DNA of 24,266 nucleotides from Methylocystis sp. (GTDB lineage Bacteria > Pseudomonadota > Alphaproteobacteria > Rhizobiales > Beijerinckiaceae). The first letter of the stretch is position 1. Each line of letters begins with the position of its first letter. The translations under genes and the position numbers were made by a program. The notes under the pieces are model-generated. The model saw nothing but the letters and a program-made list of their open reading frames with translations. It did no database searches and was not told the origin of the DNA. This document shows, piece by piece, positions 15,128 through 22,484 of the stretch. Where the stretch lies: contig JALRFG010000012.1 in assembly GCA_023253795.1 (NCBI GenBank), positions 1-24,266 of the forward strand. The letters run 5' to 3'.

Positions 15128-15814
15128 ATGAATTCAATGGTCAACTTGCGTTCGTTGACAATCTTATCCGCGCGCCGCGCCGGAAGTCATGATGTTGAAA
15201 CAGACGATCGGATGGAAATAACGCGCGCACCCCGCAGCCCTTGGCGGCTTTCCATAAGCGTCATGGCTGGCTTTCTGGCGGTCTCTGTGGCCGAAGCTCA
15301 GGTCCCCCCTCCTGCCCCGGCGGCGGGATCAAGCTGTCTGGAGAATGACCATTTTATGGTTATCAGCCATTCAGGCGACGGGGCCGGAAATCAAATCATC
15401 GCGCACGCCAAATCCGGCCTCGCGGCGCGTAACGCATGCGCTTTCAATGTCACGCCCGCCGTTTATCACGTCGCCCAATCGGGAGAGGCGAAATATGCGC
15501 TCGGCTTGCGCCGGAATTTCCTGATTCTGGATGAAGGGACAGGCCCGTCGCTGCGCTGGCTGCGGATCGTTGATTTATCTGCGCGCCGCGAAGTCTGGCG
15601 CACTCAATATGTCCCCGAACCGGCGCCCAGACTGTCGAGGCATGGCGTCATCTTCTCGAAATACGTGCGGACAGCCCGAAAAAACGATTGCCGAAATTAT
15701 CGCAGGATAGTGTCACAAGGCTTCACCCCGCTCTATGTAATCAAAGGGGAAATTTCCCTGCCCAATCTCTCGTTTAAGGCGGCGGGACCTGCAGCCTGCC
15801 TTGCCGGCCAATAG
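15128..15814 (+). CDS. Exported protein of unknown function
   Basis: I do not recognise the family. From ATG 15128 it is 228 residues, with GGGAGG four bases upstream. A signal peptide is clear but begins late: RSPWRLSISVMAGFLAVSV then AEAQ, with cleavage probably after AEA. The in-frame ATG at 15212 would give a cleaner signal peptide, so the true start may be there. The mature part begins with a Pro-Ala stretch and contains four Cys (SSCLE, NACAF, NDCRN, AACLA) that could form two disulfides in the periplasm. There are no membrane spans after the signal. It is divergent from the Crp/Fnr-type gene and 39 bases ahead of a small membrane-protein gene. Confidence 0.7.
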   Translation: MNSMVNLRSLTILSARRAGSHDVETDDRMEITRAPRSPWRLSISVMAGFLAVSVAEAQVPPPAPAAGSSCLENDHFMVISHSGDGAGNQIIAHAKSGLAARNACAFNVTPAVYHVAQSGEAKYALGLRRNFLILDEGTGPSLRWLRIVDLSARREVWRTQYVPEPAPRLSRHGVIFSKYVRTARKNDCRNYRRIVSQGFTPLYVIKGEISLPNLSFKAAGPAACLAGQ

Positions 15815-15853
15815 GAGATAGTGGCGTCTGACAATGTCCGGAAAGGCGATCGC

Positions 15854-16000
15854 ATGGAAACTCCCAATGAAAAACCGCCAATCGAAACAGACATTCGTTT
15901 CTGGTCGGTTGTTTTCATCATCTGGATCGCCTTGCTGCTGGGCTTCATGAACATCAGCACAAAGATTGATCTTCTGATGGGTATTTTCAGCAAGGAATAA
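15854..16000 (+). CDS. Small single-span membrane protein (48 residues)
   Basis: A short open frame, ATG at 15854 to TAA at 15998-16000, with AAAGG seven bases before the start. The N-terminal 15 residues are polar (METPNEKPPIETDIR). A hydrophobic helix follows at about residues 16-35 (FWSVVFIIWIALLLGFMNIS) and the tail is TKIDLLMGIFSKE. The composition and layout are those of a real one-span membrane peptide, not of a shadow frame. An in-frame GTG at 15821 with AGGAG close by could add 11 residues. No family is recognised. It lies between two other genes of unknown function on the same strand. Confidence 0.6.
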   Translation: METPNEKPPIETDIRFWSVVFIIWIALLLGFMNISTKIDLLMGIFSKE

Positions 16001-16020
16001 GTCCCCTGCCGCTTCGCAGC

Positions 16021-16278
16021 ATGCGCATATCCCCCAACACCAGAGCCGCGCTGCTGCGCGTGATCGCCGACGCCGACTACCGGGCGGCCGTGCAAGACTG
16101 GATCGCCAGCAAGACCACGGACGCCGATCAGGCCTTGCCGGATTGCTGGATCGGCAAACGGGACGCCGCCGGCACGCCGGTGATGAACATCTGCACCGGA
16201 GGCGATCCTGTGACTGTCCCGATCAGCATCATCCGTTACGTCATCGCCCATGGACAATTGCCGGATTCGCCGGATTAA
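16021..16278 (+). CDS. Conserved-looking small protein of unknown function (85 residues)
   Basis: Starts at ATG 16021, 20 bases after the small membrane-protein gene, with no clear ribosome binding site. The protein (MRISPNTRAALLRVIADADY at the start) is mixed alpha/beta in appearance, with two Cys (PDCWIG and NICTGG) and no signal peptide or membrane span. The opposite strand has a long open frame here, but its composition (His/Arg-rich) is shadow-like. The stop lies seven bases before the start of the next gene, so the two are probably translated from one message. I do not recognise a family. Confidence 0.55.
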   Translation: MRISPNTRAALLRVIADADYRAAVQDWIASKTTDADQALPDCWIGKRDAAGTPVMNICTGGDPVTVPISIIRYVIAHGQLPDSPD

Positions 16279-16285
16279 TTGCGCC

Positions 16286-17248
16286 ATGCGCGAAACCTTC
16301 CGCCTCGCCACCTTCAATTGTGAGCATCTCGACTGGTCGGCCAGCAAAGCAGACGTCTTTGCGCGCCGCTGCGCTGCGTTGCGGCCTGTGCTCGATGCGC
16401 TCGACGCCGATATCCTCTGCCTTCAGGAGATCGATGCGCAGAAGCGTCACAAGCATGGCCCACGCGATTATCTTGCGCTCGATTATCTGCTGGAGGGCGG
16501 ACGCTATGCCGGCTTCCAGCGCGCCGTTACGCGACGACCGGAAACCGGTGCGCCGGCGGATGTGCATAATCTGGCGATCCTCAGTCGCTGGCCAATCATC
16601 GCGACGCGCCAGATCCATCACGACTACGCGCCACGCTGGGACTGGTCGCCGCCACCGGAGGAGGATCAACAGCCATCCGCCCTGTCGATCAGCTGGGACA
16701 GGCCTCTGCTTTACGCCGCCATCGCGGCGCCGGGCGGCTTGCTGCATGTGATCAATCTGCACCTGCGCGCGCCACGACCGGCGCCGGTCGTCACCGCGCG
16801 CGGAAAAGGCTCCAGCCGCTCACGGATCGAAGGACAATTCGTCGCCGCGCTCAAGCGCGACGGGCAGGCGCTGGAGGCGCGTCTGTTCGTCGAAACCCTG
16901 TTCGACGCAGATCCCGCAGCGCGCATCGCCGTCTGCGGCGATTTCAACGCCGATGTCTATGAGACGCCGACGCGGCTGCTGCGCGGCGGCGCAGACGCCG
17001 ATACAGACGAGCCGCGTGCGCTTGTGGCGTTGGAGACGCGCATAGCGCCGGAGCGCCGGCACACGGTCATTCATGCCGGGAGACATGTCTTGCTCGATCA
17101 TATTCTGGCGTCGTCTGCACTGGCGGCGGACTGGCGGGAAACGCAGATTCTCAATGACGGACTTGCCGATGAGGCCCTCACGGAAGGGCCTGTCGAGGGC
17201 TCGCTTCATGCGCCGGTCGTCGTAAGTTTTGTCGCCAGCGACGAATAA
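16286..17248 (+). CDS. Endonuclease/exonuclease/phosphatase-fold protein
   Basis: A 320-residue protein with the metal-dependent DNase I-like fold. The catalytic landmarks run in order: TFNCEHLDW near the N-terminus (Asn), LCLQEID (Glu, metal ligand), LAILSRWPI, INLHLRAPR (NLHL in place of the usual N-T-H-L), VCGDFNAD at about residue 217 (Asp and Asn), LLDHILASS (Asp-His) and the final SLHAPVVVSF (His). All the expected active-site positions are filled, so it should be an active hydrolase. The substrate could be nucleic acid, a phospholipid or another phosphodiester. There is no signal peptide. The ATG at 16286 is chosen over 16250, which would overlap the preceding gene. Confidence 0.87.
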   Translation: MRETFRLATFNCEHLDWSASKADVFARRCAALRPVLDALDADILCLQEIDAQKRHKHGPRDYLALDYLLEGGRYAGFQRAVTRRPETGAPADVHNLAILSRWPIIATRQIHHDYAPRWDWSPPPEEDQQPSALSISWDRPLLYAAIAAPGGLLHVINLHLRAPRPAPVVTARGKGSSRSRIEGQFVAALKRDGQALEARLFVETLFDADPAARIAVCGDFNADVYETPTRLLRGGADADTDEPRALVALETRIAPERRHTVIHAGRHVLLDHILASSALAADWRETQILNDGLADEALTEGPVEGSLHAPVVVSFVASDE

Positions 17249-17251
17249 TCG

Positions 17252-17722
17252 TCAGAAAAGCGGATCGCCATCGTCGTTGAGCAGAAAATCCTGCTGCACT
17301 TCCGGCGATGTCCAAATGCCGAGTTCGTCACGATAGAAGATCGGCCCATTCGGCGCTTCATAAGTGTCGAAAACGTCGCTGGTGTAGTCCCAGCACCAGT
17401 CGTCGGCGCCTTGCAGTTCGATTTCTGTGGCGGCGCGTTCCTTGGCGGCGGCGATCTCACTGCGCATCAGTTGCGCCAGCTCCGGCGTCTTGCCGCCACG
17501 CGCCTGAAGCCAATTTTGGAAGAAGGCGTAATTTACCTTCACATTATCCATGCGACACACCCGCTCCGCATAGCGAGCGGCGGCGTAGGTCGCCGCCATC
17601 CCGCGCGCGTCCGCGTCACCGGCGGGCGGCGGCAAATATGCGTTGTCGCCCGCCATGGCTGGTCCCACCGCCAGCAGCCCGGCGACGAGAAATGGCGTGA
17701 AGCGTTTGAGCGGCTCGATCAT
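17252..17722 (-). CDS. Small exported protein of unknown function
   Basis: From ATG 17722 the protein is 156 residues and starts with a plain signal peptide (MIEPLKRFTPFLVAGLLAVG then PAMA, cleavage before GDNAYLPPP). The mature part has Cys in RVCRMDN and DDWCWDY and is rich in Asp, Glu and aromatic residues. No family is recognised. The frame is open upstream to 17785, but that would bury the signal peptide. It is convergent with the phosphatase-fold gene, only three bases apart. It lies 81 bases downstream of the M14-type gene on the same strand, so it could be read through from that operon. Confidence 0.7.
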   Translation of the reverse strand: MIEPLKRFTPFLVAGLLAVGPAMAGDNAYLPPPAGDADARGMAATYAAARYAERVCRMDNVKVNYAFFQNWLQARGGKTPELAQLMRSEIAAAKERAATEIELQGADDWCWDYTSDVFDTYEAPNGPIFYRDELGIWTSPEVQQDFLLNDDGDPLF

Positions 17723-17803
17723 TGGCGATGATCTCGGAATGGAAAAATTCCTGCAAGAGATAATCATCTCGAAACACATCGCCAAGGGCCGCGGCGCGTC
17801 TGT

Positions 17804-18862
17804 CTAGTCTGGCAGTCGCGCGCCATCGAGGCCAATGCGATGCATCAGATAACACAGGCAATCGAGCCGCACGGCGCGTGGATCGAGCGTCAGCATCGCC
17901 GGAATCGCCGGGCGCGTCAGACGGATGACGCCGTCAGCGTAATCGAAATAGTCATCCGGCGCGTGATCGTCGCTGTCGCCAGGTAATATTTCGAGCCGCG
18001 CCTTCGACGCGCCAAGAACGCCAAGAACGCCAAAGGATTCACCCGGAGCCAGTTCGCTGAAATTCAACCGGTCAATGTCGGAACGGAACTGAAAATCCGC
18101 CGCCGCGCCATCGAAGGAGAAGCTGGCGTCAGCCGGTGGTTTGACGATGGCGTAGGTGCGCAACAGGTCGACGTCATGCGGCGCCGGCGGATGATCCGGC
18201 AGATGCGCAATCGACAGACAGGCTTCAACAAGCTCGATGGCGTGCTGCGTCGCCGTGCCGGCGCCGGCCTTGCCGCATTCGACCGTGATCGACGGACACA
18301 GATTGGCGAAGGCCGCCGCCGCCGTGCCGCGCGGGCGCTGAAAATGCACGACGATGCGCGAAAAAAGCTGCGCCAGAGATATGAATTTCAGCTCCAGCTT
18401 CGTCACGCAACTATAATGCGGATTGAAGCCGGTGTTGTTGTGAATATCGATGGCGGCGAAGGGCTGGCGACGTTCGACATAATCATAGACCGCGCGCGCC
18501 ATGCGCACTTGCGGCTCGTCCTCGGCGAGCGGTGCGCCGGGCCAGATACGATTATGATCGCGTTCGCCGGGCAGCGTGCGAAGGTTTGCAGCGGCAGCGG
18601 CGATATTGCCGATGAACAGCAGCAGCGAACGGTTAAGGCCACGCGACGCATGACGACGCAACACATCCTGCACCGCCGTCAAGCCGCTGTCCTCATTGCC
18701 ATGCAGCAACGTCGAGACAAAAAGCGGATGCGGATCGCGGCCCGGCAGATTGAACAGCGTTGGCCCCGGCAGCAGTTCGACAAGACGCTCGGCTGGACAG
18801 TCGAGAAAGCCCGCCGGCAACTGGTCCATCACCGTGAAGCCTGCATAGGTCTCGTTCATCAT
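17804..18862 (-). CDS. M14/AstE-AspA-type zinc hydrolase
   Basis: A 352-residue member of the succinylglutamate desuccinylase/aspartoacylase branch of the zinc carboxypeptidase fold. The zinc ligands are HGNE (His54, Glu57) and DIHNNTG (His141). The substrate-binding pair NRIWPG (Asn104-Arg105) and the catalytic Glu195 in ITVECGKAG are also present. Such enzymes hydrolyse amide bonds of N-acyl amino acids or terminal peptide bonds. The substrate here is not known. Its ATG overlaps the stop of the upstream ligase gene (TAATG), with GGGAA just before it. ATG codons at 18874 and 18859 are alternatives. The tight coupling suggests that it acts on the same amide the ligase makes or on a related one. 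Confidence 0.85.
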   Translation of the reverse strand: MMNETYAGFTVMDQLPAGFLDCPAERLVELLPGPTLFNLPGRDPHPLFVSTLLHGNEDSGLTAVQDVLRRHASRGLNRSLLLFIGNIAAAAANLRTLPGERDHNRIWPGAPLAEDEPQVRMARAVYDYVERRQPFAAIDIHNNTGFNPHYSCVTKLELKFISLAQLFSRIVVHFQRPRGTAAAAFANLCPSITVECGKAGAGTATQHAIELVEACLSIAHLPDHPPAPHDVDLLRTYAIVKPPADASFSFDGAAADFQFRSDIDRLNFSELAPGESFGVLGVLGASKARLEILPGDSDDHAPDDYFDYADGVIRLTRPAIPAMLTLDPRAVRLDCLCYLMHRIGLDGARLPD

Positions 18863-20265
18863 TAAATTTCCCATTCATGCACCGGCGCGCCGCTGCGCTG
18901 CCCTTCGCAATATGCGGCCATCATTGCGTAAAGATCGCCGCCGCGTGCGGCCAGCGCCTTACGCTGCCATGCCGCGCCGGTCTGGCGGTTGCTTACGCGT
19001 TGTTCAATGACGTCGAGATAGCCGCGCGAATCCGTCACGCCAAAATCGGCGAGACCTTCGCGTGCGGCGGGGATCAGCCGGTCCAGCAGCAAACGGTCGG
19101 CGCCGATTTCGCCAACGCCCGGCCAGACCAGCGTGGCGTCGAGCCCATGGCGCGCCGCCGCATAGAAATTGCGCGATGCGTCGGCAAAGGAAAGTCCGCC
19201 TGAGCCATCGCCGCCCTGCATCGCATAAACGCGCGCCAGTCCCAGATACAGCGCGGCATTGGCGATCATGTCGATAAAGCTCGGCCCCGCCGGCAGTATG
19301 CGATGCTCGATGCGCAGATGCGGCGCGCCATCATCATCAAAGCCGATTAAAGGACGGTTCCAGCGCCAGATCGCGCCATTATGCAAGCGCACATGCCGCA
19401 TTTCTTCCGGCGCGTCGTCGAAAGACATCGCCAGCAGCACATCGTAATCGCGGGCGTTCTCCTCGAAGATTTCAAGCAGCGATTGATCGACATAGCCCGC
19501 GCCCATCGAGACGCGCGCCGGGCCATCAAGCACCACTGCCTGTTCAAACAGCGGAATGCGCGTCTCTTCCCATAAGGATTTGCCAAACAGGAAAGGCGCA
19601 TTGCCACAGGCGGCGAGCACTGGACCAGAAACGGCGATTGAGGCGTTATAATAGAGATGCGCAAGATCGGCGGGCGATTTCAGATGCACCTGAAAGGAGG
19701 TCGTCGCCGCCTCCAGCATAATGTCGCAATGCTCCGACACCAACTGCTCGGCGCCGGCGATGTCGATCCGGATCGGACGACCGCTGCGCTGACGCAGGAT
19801 TTCGTTATTCAACGCATAATAGCGATTGGCCGGCGTAATATTGTCGTAGCTCATATCCGCGTCACGAATGGTCGGCAGCGTGCCGATCATCACCAATCCG
19901 GCGTCGAGACGATGCGTGACAGCGTTGCAGCGGCGCCAGATATCGACAAAAGCGTCATGCGCCTGCGCCAACGCCTCGCCGGAGAGCGGCAAAGGCGCGC
20001 AATTAAATTCCAGATTGAAGCGCGACAGCTCCGGCACCACCAGCGGATCGTTGAGCGCCGCCAGCAATTGCGTATTAACCGGGGCCGGGAAGTAATTGTG
20101 ATCGACGATCCAGGTCTCGATCTCGAATCCGATCATATGATCCGATTGCGCAAAACCGTTCGTCTCAAAAAGACGGCGCACATGCGCGGTCTCATGCGCC
20201 AGACGCCGGGCGAATTGCGCCCTGTCTTCGCTGGTGAACCCTGTCGCGCTGATTTCCTCGCCCAT
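18862..20265 (-). CDS. GCS2-type carboxylate-amine ligase (glutamate-cysteine ligase-like)
   Basis: A 467-residue ATP-dependent ligase of the glutamate-cysteine ligase 2 superfamily, which joins the carboxylate of glutamate or a related acid to an amine. Metal/ATP-binding acidic motifs are visible: IGFEIETWIVD (Glu48, Glu50), ELSRFNLEFN (Glu86) and the later LRIEHRILPAGPS with RNFYAAARHGLDA. It is longer than YbdK (about 370 residues), so I do not assign it to glutathione synthesis. The start at 20265 has only a weak ribosome binding site. It is downstream of fhcA by 100 bases, and its stop overlaps the start of the M14-type gene, so ligase and hydrolase are made together. The true amine partner is not visible from sequence. 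Confidence 0.83.
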   Translation of the reverse strand: MGEEISATGFTSEDRAQFARRLAHETAHVRRLFETNGFAQSDHMIGFEIETWIVDHNYFPAPVNTQLLAALNDPLVVPELSRFNLEFNCAPLPLSGEALAQAHDAFVDIWRRCNAVTHRLDAGLVMIGTLPTIRDADMSYDNITPANRYYALNNEILRQRSGRPIRIDIAGAEQLVSEHCDIMLEAATTSFQVHLKSPADLAHLYYNASIAVSGPVLAACGNAPFLFGKSLWEETRIPLFEQAVVLDGPARVSMGAGYVDQSLLEIFEENARDYDVLLAMSFDDAPEEMRHVRLHNGAIWRWNRPLIGFDDDGAPHLRIEHRILPAGPSFIDMIANAALYLGLARVYAMQGGDGSGGLSFADASRNFYAAARHGLDATLVWPGVGEIGADRLLLDRLIPAAREGLADFGVTDSRGYLDVIEQRVSNRQTGAAWQRKALAARGGDLYAMMAAYCEGQRSGAPVHEWEI

Positions 20266-20300
20266 GAGCCGCTCATCCCGGATCGAACGCCGGTTTTATA

Positions 20301-20317
20301 CGGCGCGGTCCGCGCCG
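20301..20317 (-). terminator. Hairpin between fhcA and the ligase gene
   Basis: CGGCGCG (20301-20307), loop of three, CGCGCCG (20311-20317): a perfect seven-pair stem about 50 bases after the fhcA stop on the minus strand. The tail is TATAAAACC, without a T tract, so it may be an attenuator or processing site and not a full terminator. It leaves open whether fhcA and the ligase share a transcript. Confidence 0.35.
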
Positions 20318-20365
20318 CGTCACGGGGACAGGACGCCGCACAGGAGGCGCGCCGTCCAATCACGA

Positions 20366-22000
20366 TCAGGGCGTGCAGGGCACTTCGGCGAAGAAATCGC
20401 GGTTCGGCAGCGCCGCATCGGAGACGCGGAACATGTCGTGCGGCAGGCCATAGACGCTGTCGTAATAAGCGTCGAGACGCCGGTCGATCTGGCGATCATA
20501 TTCCGGGCGGACATACAGCGTCTTGCCGCGCGTGTAATAGGTGATCTGGCCATCGCGCGCGACATTGCGGCCGTCCTTGAACACATAGGCCGGCTTGCGG
20601 AACATGCCGGCGCGATCCTTCTGCGGACGATAGACGACAATATCGGCGATGGCGCCCGCACCAAGCTCGCCGCGATCCTTGAAGCCATAGAGCTTGCGCG
20701 GCGCGGCGCGGGTCATTTTGGCGATTTCCTGCATCGTATATTCGCGCTTGATCGACGGCAGGTTGGTCATCTCCAGCACATCGGCCGGCAGGCGCGACAT
20801 CCATTGCGCGCGCATATCCGCGCTCATCAGCAGCGCAAAGAGATCCGGATAGGTGGTGAAAGGCGCGCCATTGGGATGATCGGTGGTGAAATAGACCTGC
20901 ATCGGATTTTCGATCAGCAGGAACAATTCCAGACCCGCCGCCCATTGCAGGGCGTTGTAATAATCCGACACGCGATAATTATAGGGCACAACGCCGGCGC
21001 CGCTGCCGTCGCCGTCGAAAATCGCGCCCTTCTTCGGGCTGCCCGACGGCAGACTGTTCAACTGCTTCATCACATCGGTGGAGACCGTCACCGTCTGGGC
21101 GAACATCACCTGTCCGACATCGATGGTGATGTTGGGATTGGCGTTGATCTTTTCAGCGAATTGCGCGGCGGACGAAGAGAAGCCGTGCTTGCCTTCCTTG
21201 CCATAGGCGTAGAACTGCGCGTGCGCGAGATGCAGCGGCACGCCCTGCGCCGCCTCGATCGTCGCCAGCGCCGTATCGATGTTGCCGGCAAGGCCGAGGT
21301 TGCTCATATGCAGATGCAACGGATGCGGCGCCTTGGTGGCGGCGACGGCGCGTTGAAGCTTTGAAAAAATCTGGCGCGAACTCAGCCCATATTCCGGCAC
21401 GACGTCGTCGAGCGTGAAGGAGCGGACATTCTCCTTGCAGGCGCAAACGCCGCCGGGATTGGCGCATTTCACGCCAATCGCGCGCGTCGCCGAGAAAGTC
21501 GAGCCGATGTAATCGGCGATCTTGTTTTCGCTTTCGCGATCGCGCAGCGCCGAGAGCAGAAAGTCGTCGTTGCCGAGCACCGCAAGAAAACCCTTGTCGA
21601 TGATCGGAATGTCGGCGAGTTCGAGATGAGCGTGCAACGCATTATGCGGCAGGATCGCGGGCTCGATCACCGTGGTGAAGCCCATTTGCGCATAGAGCGT
21701 GCCGGTCTCGAAGGTCGACCAGCCGGCGGTCGACAGCGGCGTGTCCTTCGGGCGCGGACGATGGGCGCGATGATTTTCCGGCAGCAGAAGCCGCGCCGTG
21801 TTCACGCCGCCACCGGCGATATGGGAATGCACATCGATGGCGCCGGCCATGACGATATGGCCGGAAACGTCGATTTCCTCGTCCGCCTTGCGATCTTCGG
21901 GCCGCTCGATGATGCGCCCGTCTTCGATCCAGATGTCCGCAATGGCGTCGACGTTATGAACCGGATCGATGACGTTTCCGCCACGTAGTCTCGTGCGCAA
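20366..22000 (-). CDS. fhcA: Formyltransferase/hydrolase complex subunit A (formylmethanofuran dehydrogenase subunit A-like)
   Basis: Subunit A of the Fhc complex, which in methylotrophic bacteria passes the formyl group from methylofuran and tetrahydromethanopterin to formate. The 544-residue protein has the amidohydrolase metal site in order: DVHSH (His58, His60), the Lys178 of GVKCANPGG (the position that is a carboxylated Lys in this family), HPLHLH (His229, His231), HLAHAQ (His260) and FTTDHPNGAP (Asp374). ARLLLPE, STFETG and MTRAAPRKL are also family hallmarks. The start is TTG at 22000 with a strong GGGAGGG site. In characterised methylotrophs fhcA sits in an fhcBADC-type cluster; none of the other subunits flank it here. 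The catalytic residues are intact, so decay is unlikely. Confidence 0.92.
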   Translation of the reverse strand: MRTRLRGGNVIDPVHNVDAIADIWIEDGRIIERPEDRKADEEIDVSGHIVMAGAIDVHSHIAGGGVNTARLLLPENHRAHRPRPKDTPLSTAGWSTFETGTLYAQMGFTTVIEPAILPHNALHAHLELADIPIIDKGFLAVLGNDDFLLSALRDRESENKIADYIGSTFSATRAIGVKCANPGGVCACKENVRSFTLDDVVPEYGLSSRQIFSKLQRAVAATKAPHPLHLHMSNLGLAGNIDTALATIEAAQGVPLHLAHAQFYAYGKEGKHGFSSSAAQFAEKINANPNITIDVGQVMFAQTVTVSTDVMKQLNSLPSGSPKKGAIFDGDGSGAGVVPYNYRVSDYYNALQWAAGLELFLLIENPMQVYFTTDHPNGAPFTTYPDLFALLMSADMRAQWMSRLPADVLEMTNLPSIKREYTMQEIAKMTRAAPRKLYGFKDRGELGAGAIADIVVYRPQKDRAGMFRKPAYVFKDGRNVARDGQITYYTRGKTLYVRPEYDRQIDRRLDAYYDSVYGLPHDMFRVSDAALPNRDFFAEVPCTP

Positions 22001-22005
22001 GCTTA

Positions 22006-22012
22006 CCCTCCC
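22006..22012 (-). promoter_or_regulatory. Ribosome binding site deciding the fhcA TTG start
   Basis: GGGAGGG on the minus strand lies five bases before TTG at 22000-21998. No ATG or GTG in this frame gives the expected family N-terminus (LRGGNVIDPVHN). Confidence 0.75.
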
Positions 22013-22072
22013 GACGTCAGGCGTCGCCTCAAAGCGGCGGCCCGCAGGATCGAAAGTCGACAGATCGGGAAG

Positions 22073-22109
22073 CCGGAGAGAGTATCCGGTGACGCGTGTG
22101 AAAAATCAA
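22073..22109 (-). promoter_or_regulatory. Candidate fhcA promoter with an overlapping inverted repeat
   Basis: On the minus strand TTGATT (22109-22104), 17 bases and GATACT (22086-22081) make a fair sigma-70 type promoter, with a start near 22074 and a leader of about 75 nt. CCGGA-N7-TCCGG (22073-22089) overlaps the -10 element. Its half-sites resemble those of the palindrome at 22699-22713. Confidence 0.4.
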
Positions 22110-22151
22110 TGCGCAAGGCGCAAAACGCCGCGTTGGGCTGCGCGCGAGGCT

Positions 22152-22385
22152 TCAGCAGCCGCAGCGCGGTTTTTTCTGCATGTCCGTCATATGGCAACGG
22201 CACCGCCAGGCGTCGGCGCAGTCCAGAAAAAGCGCAACCAGAACCGTTACCGGGCCGGGGATTTGCCGCTCGCCGTCCTCCCATTTGCGCACGGTGCGGC
22301 CGCTCGACACGCGAACCAGTTGCGCAAACTCCTCCTGTGACAGTCCCAGCGCCAGACGGGCCGCTTTCAACTCCTCACCGGTCAT
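22152..22385 (-). CDS. Small helix-turn-helix protein with a Cys-rich tail
   Basis: A 77-residue protein made almost entirely of one XRE/Cro-type helix-turn-helix (residues 1-50: MTGEELKAARLALGLSQEEF, then SGRTVRKWEDGERQIPG). It is followed by a short hydrophobic stretch and an unusual tail with five Cys and one His (DCADAWRCRCHM then KKPRCGC at the very end). The tail could bind a metal, which would make this a metal- or redox-responsive regulator; that is inference. An in-frame codon at 22442 would add 19 residues and has less support. It lies between the Cys-rich small protein gene and fhcA, all on the same strand, with about 150 non-coding bases before fhcA. Confidence 0.75.
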   Translation of the reverse strand: MTGEELKAARLALGLSQEEFAQLVRVSSGRTVRKWEDGERQIPGPVTVLVALFLDCADAWRCRCHMTDMQKKPRCGC

Positions 22386-22430
22386 GATTCCTGCGCCCTC
22401 CGGCCGACGACGCCCTGCAAACGACAGATC

Positions 22431-22456
22431 GGGACGCGGCAAGTTCGCCGCGCCCC
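22431..22456 (-). terminator. Hairpin after the Cys-rich protein gene
   Basis: GGGACGCGGC (22431-22440), loop of six, GCCGCGCCCC (22447-22456): nine pairs with one mismatch, 29 bases after the minus-strand stop at 22485. There is no T tract in the minus-strand direction, so termination is uncertain. Confidence 0.35.
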
Positions 22457-22484
22457 TGTTTTCAGTTTCTACTTTATCGCCGCA

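Noticed and set aside
15733..16347. 204-residue minus-strand open frame opposite the two small genes
   Set aside because: Its sequence looks like antisense reading, and it would overlap three plus-strand starts. It does weaken confidence in the 85-residue gene somewhat.
19657..21364. Plus-strand open frames of 295 and 376 residues opposite the ligase and fhcA
   Set aside because: Both are shadows of well-supported minus-strand genes and are rich in Arg and His, with no domain pattern.
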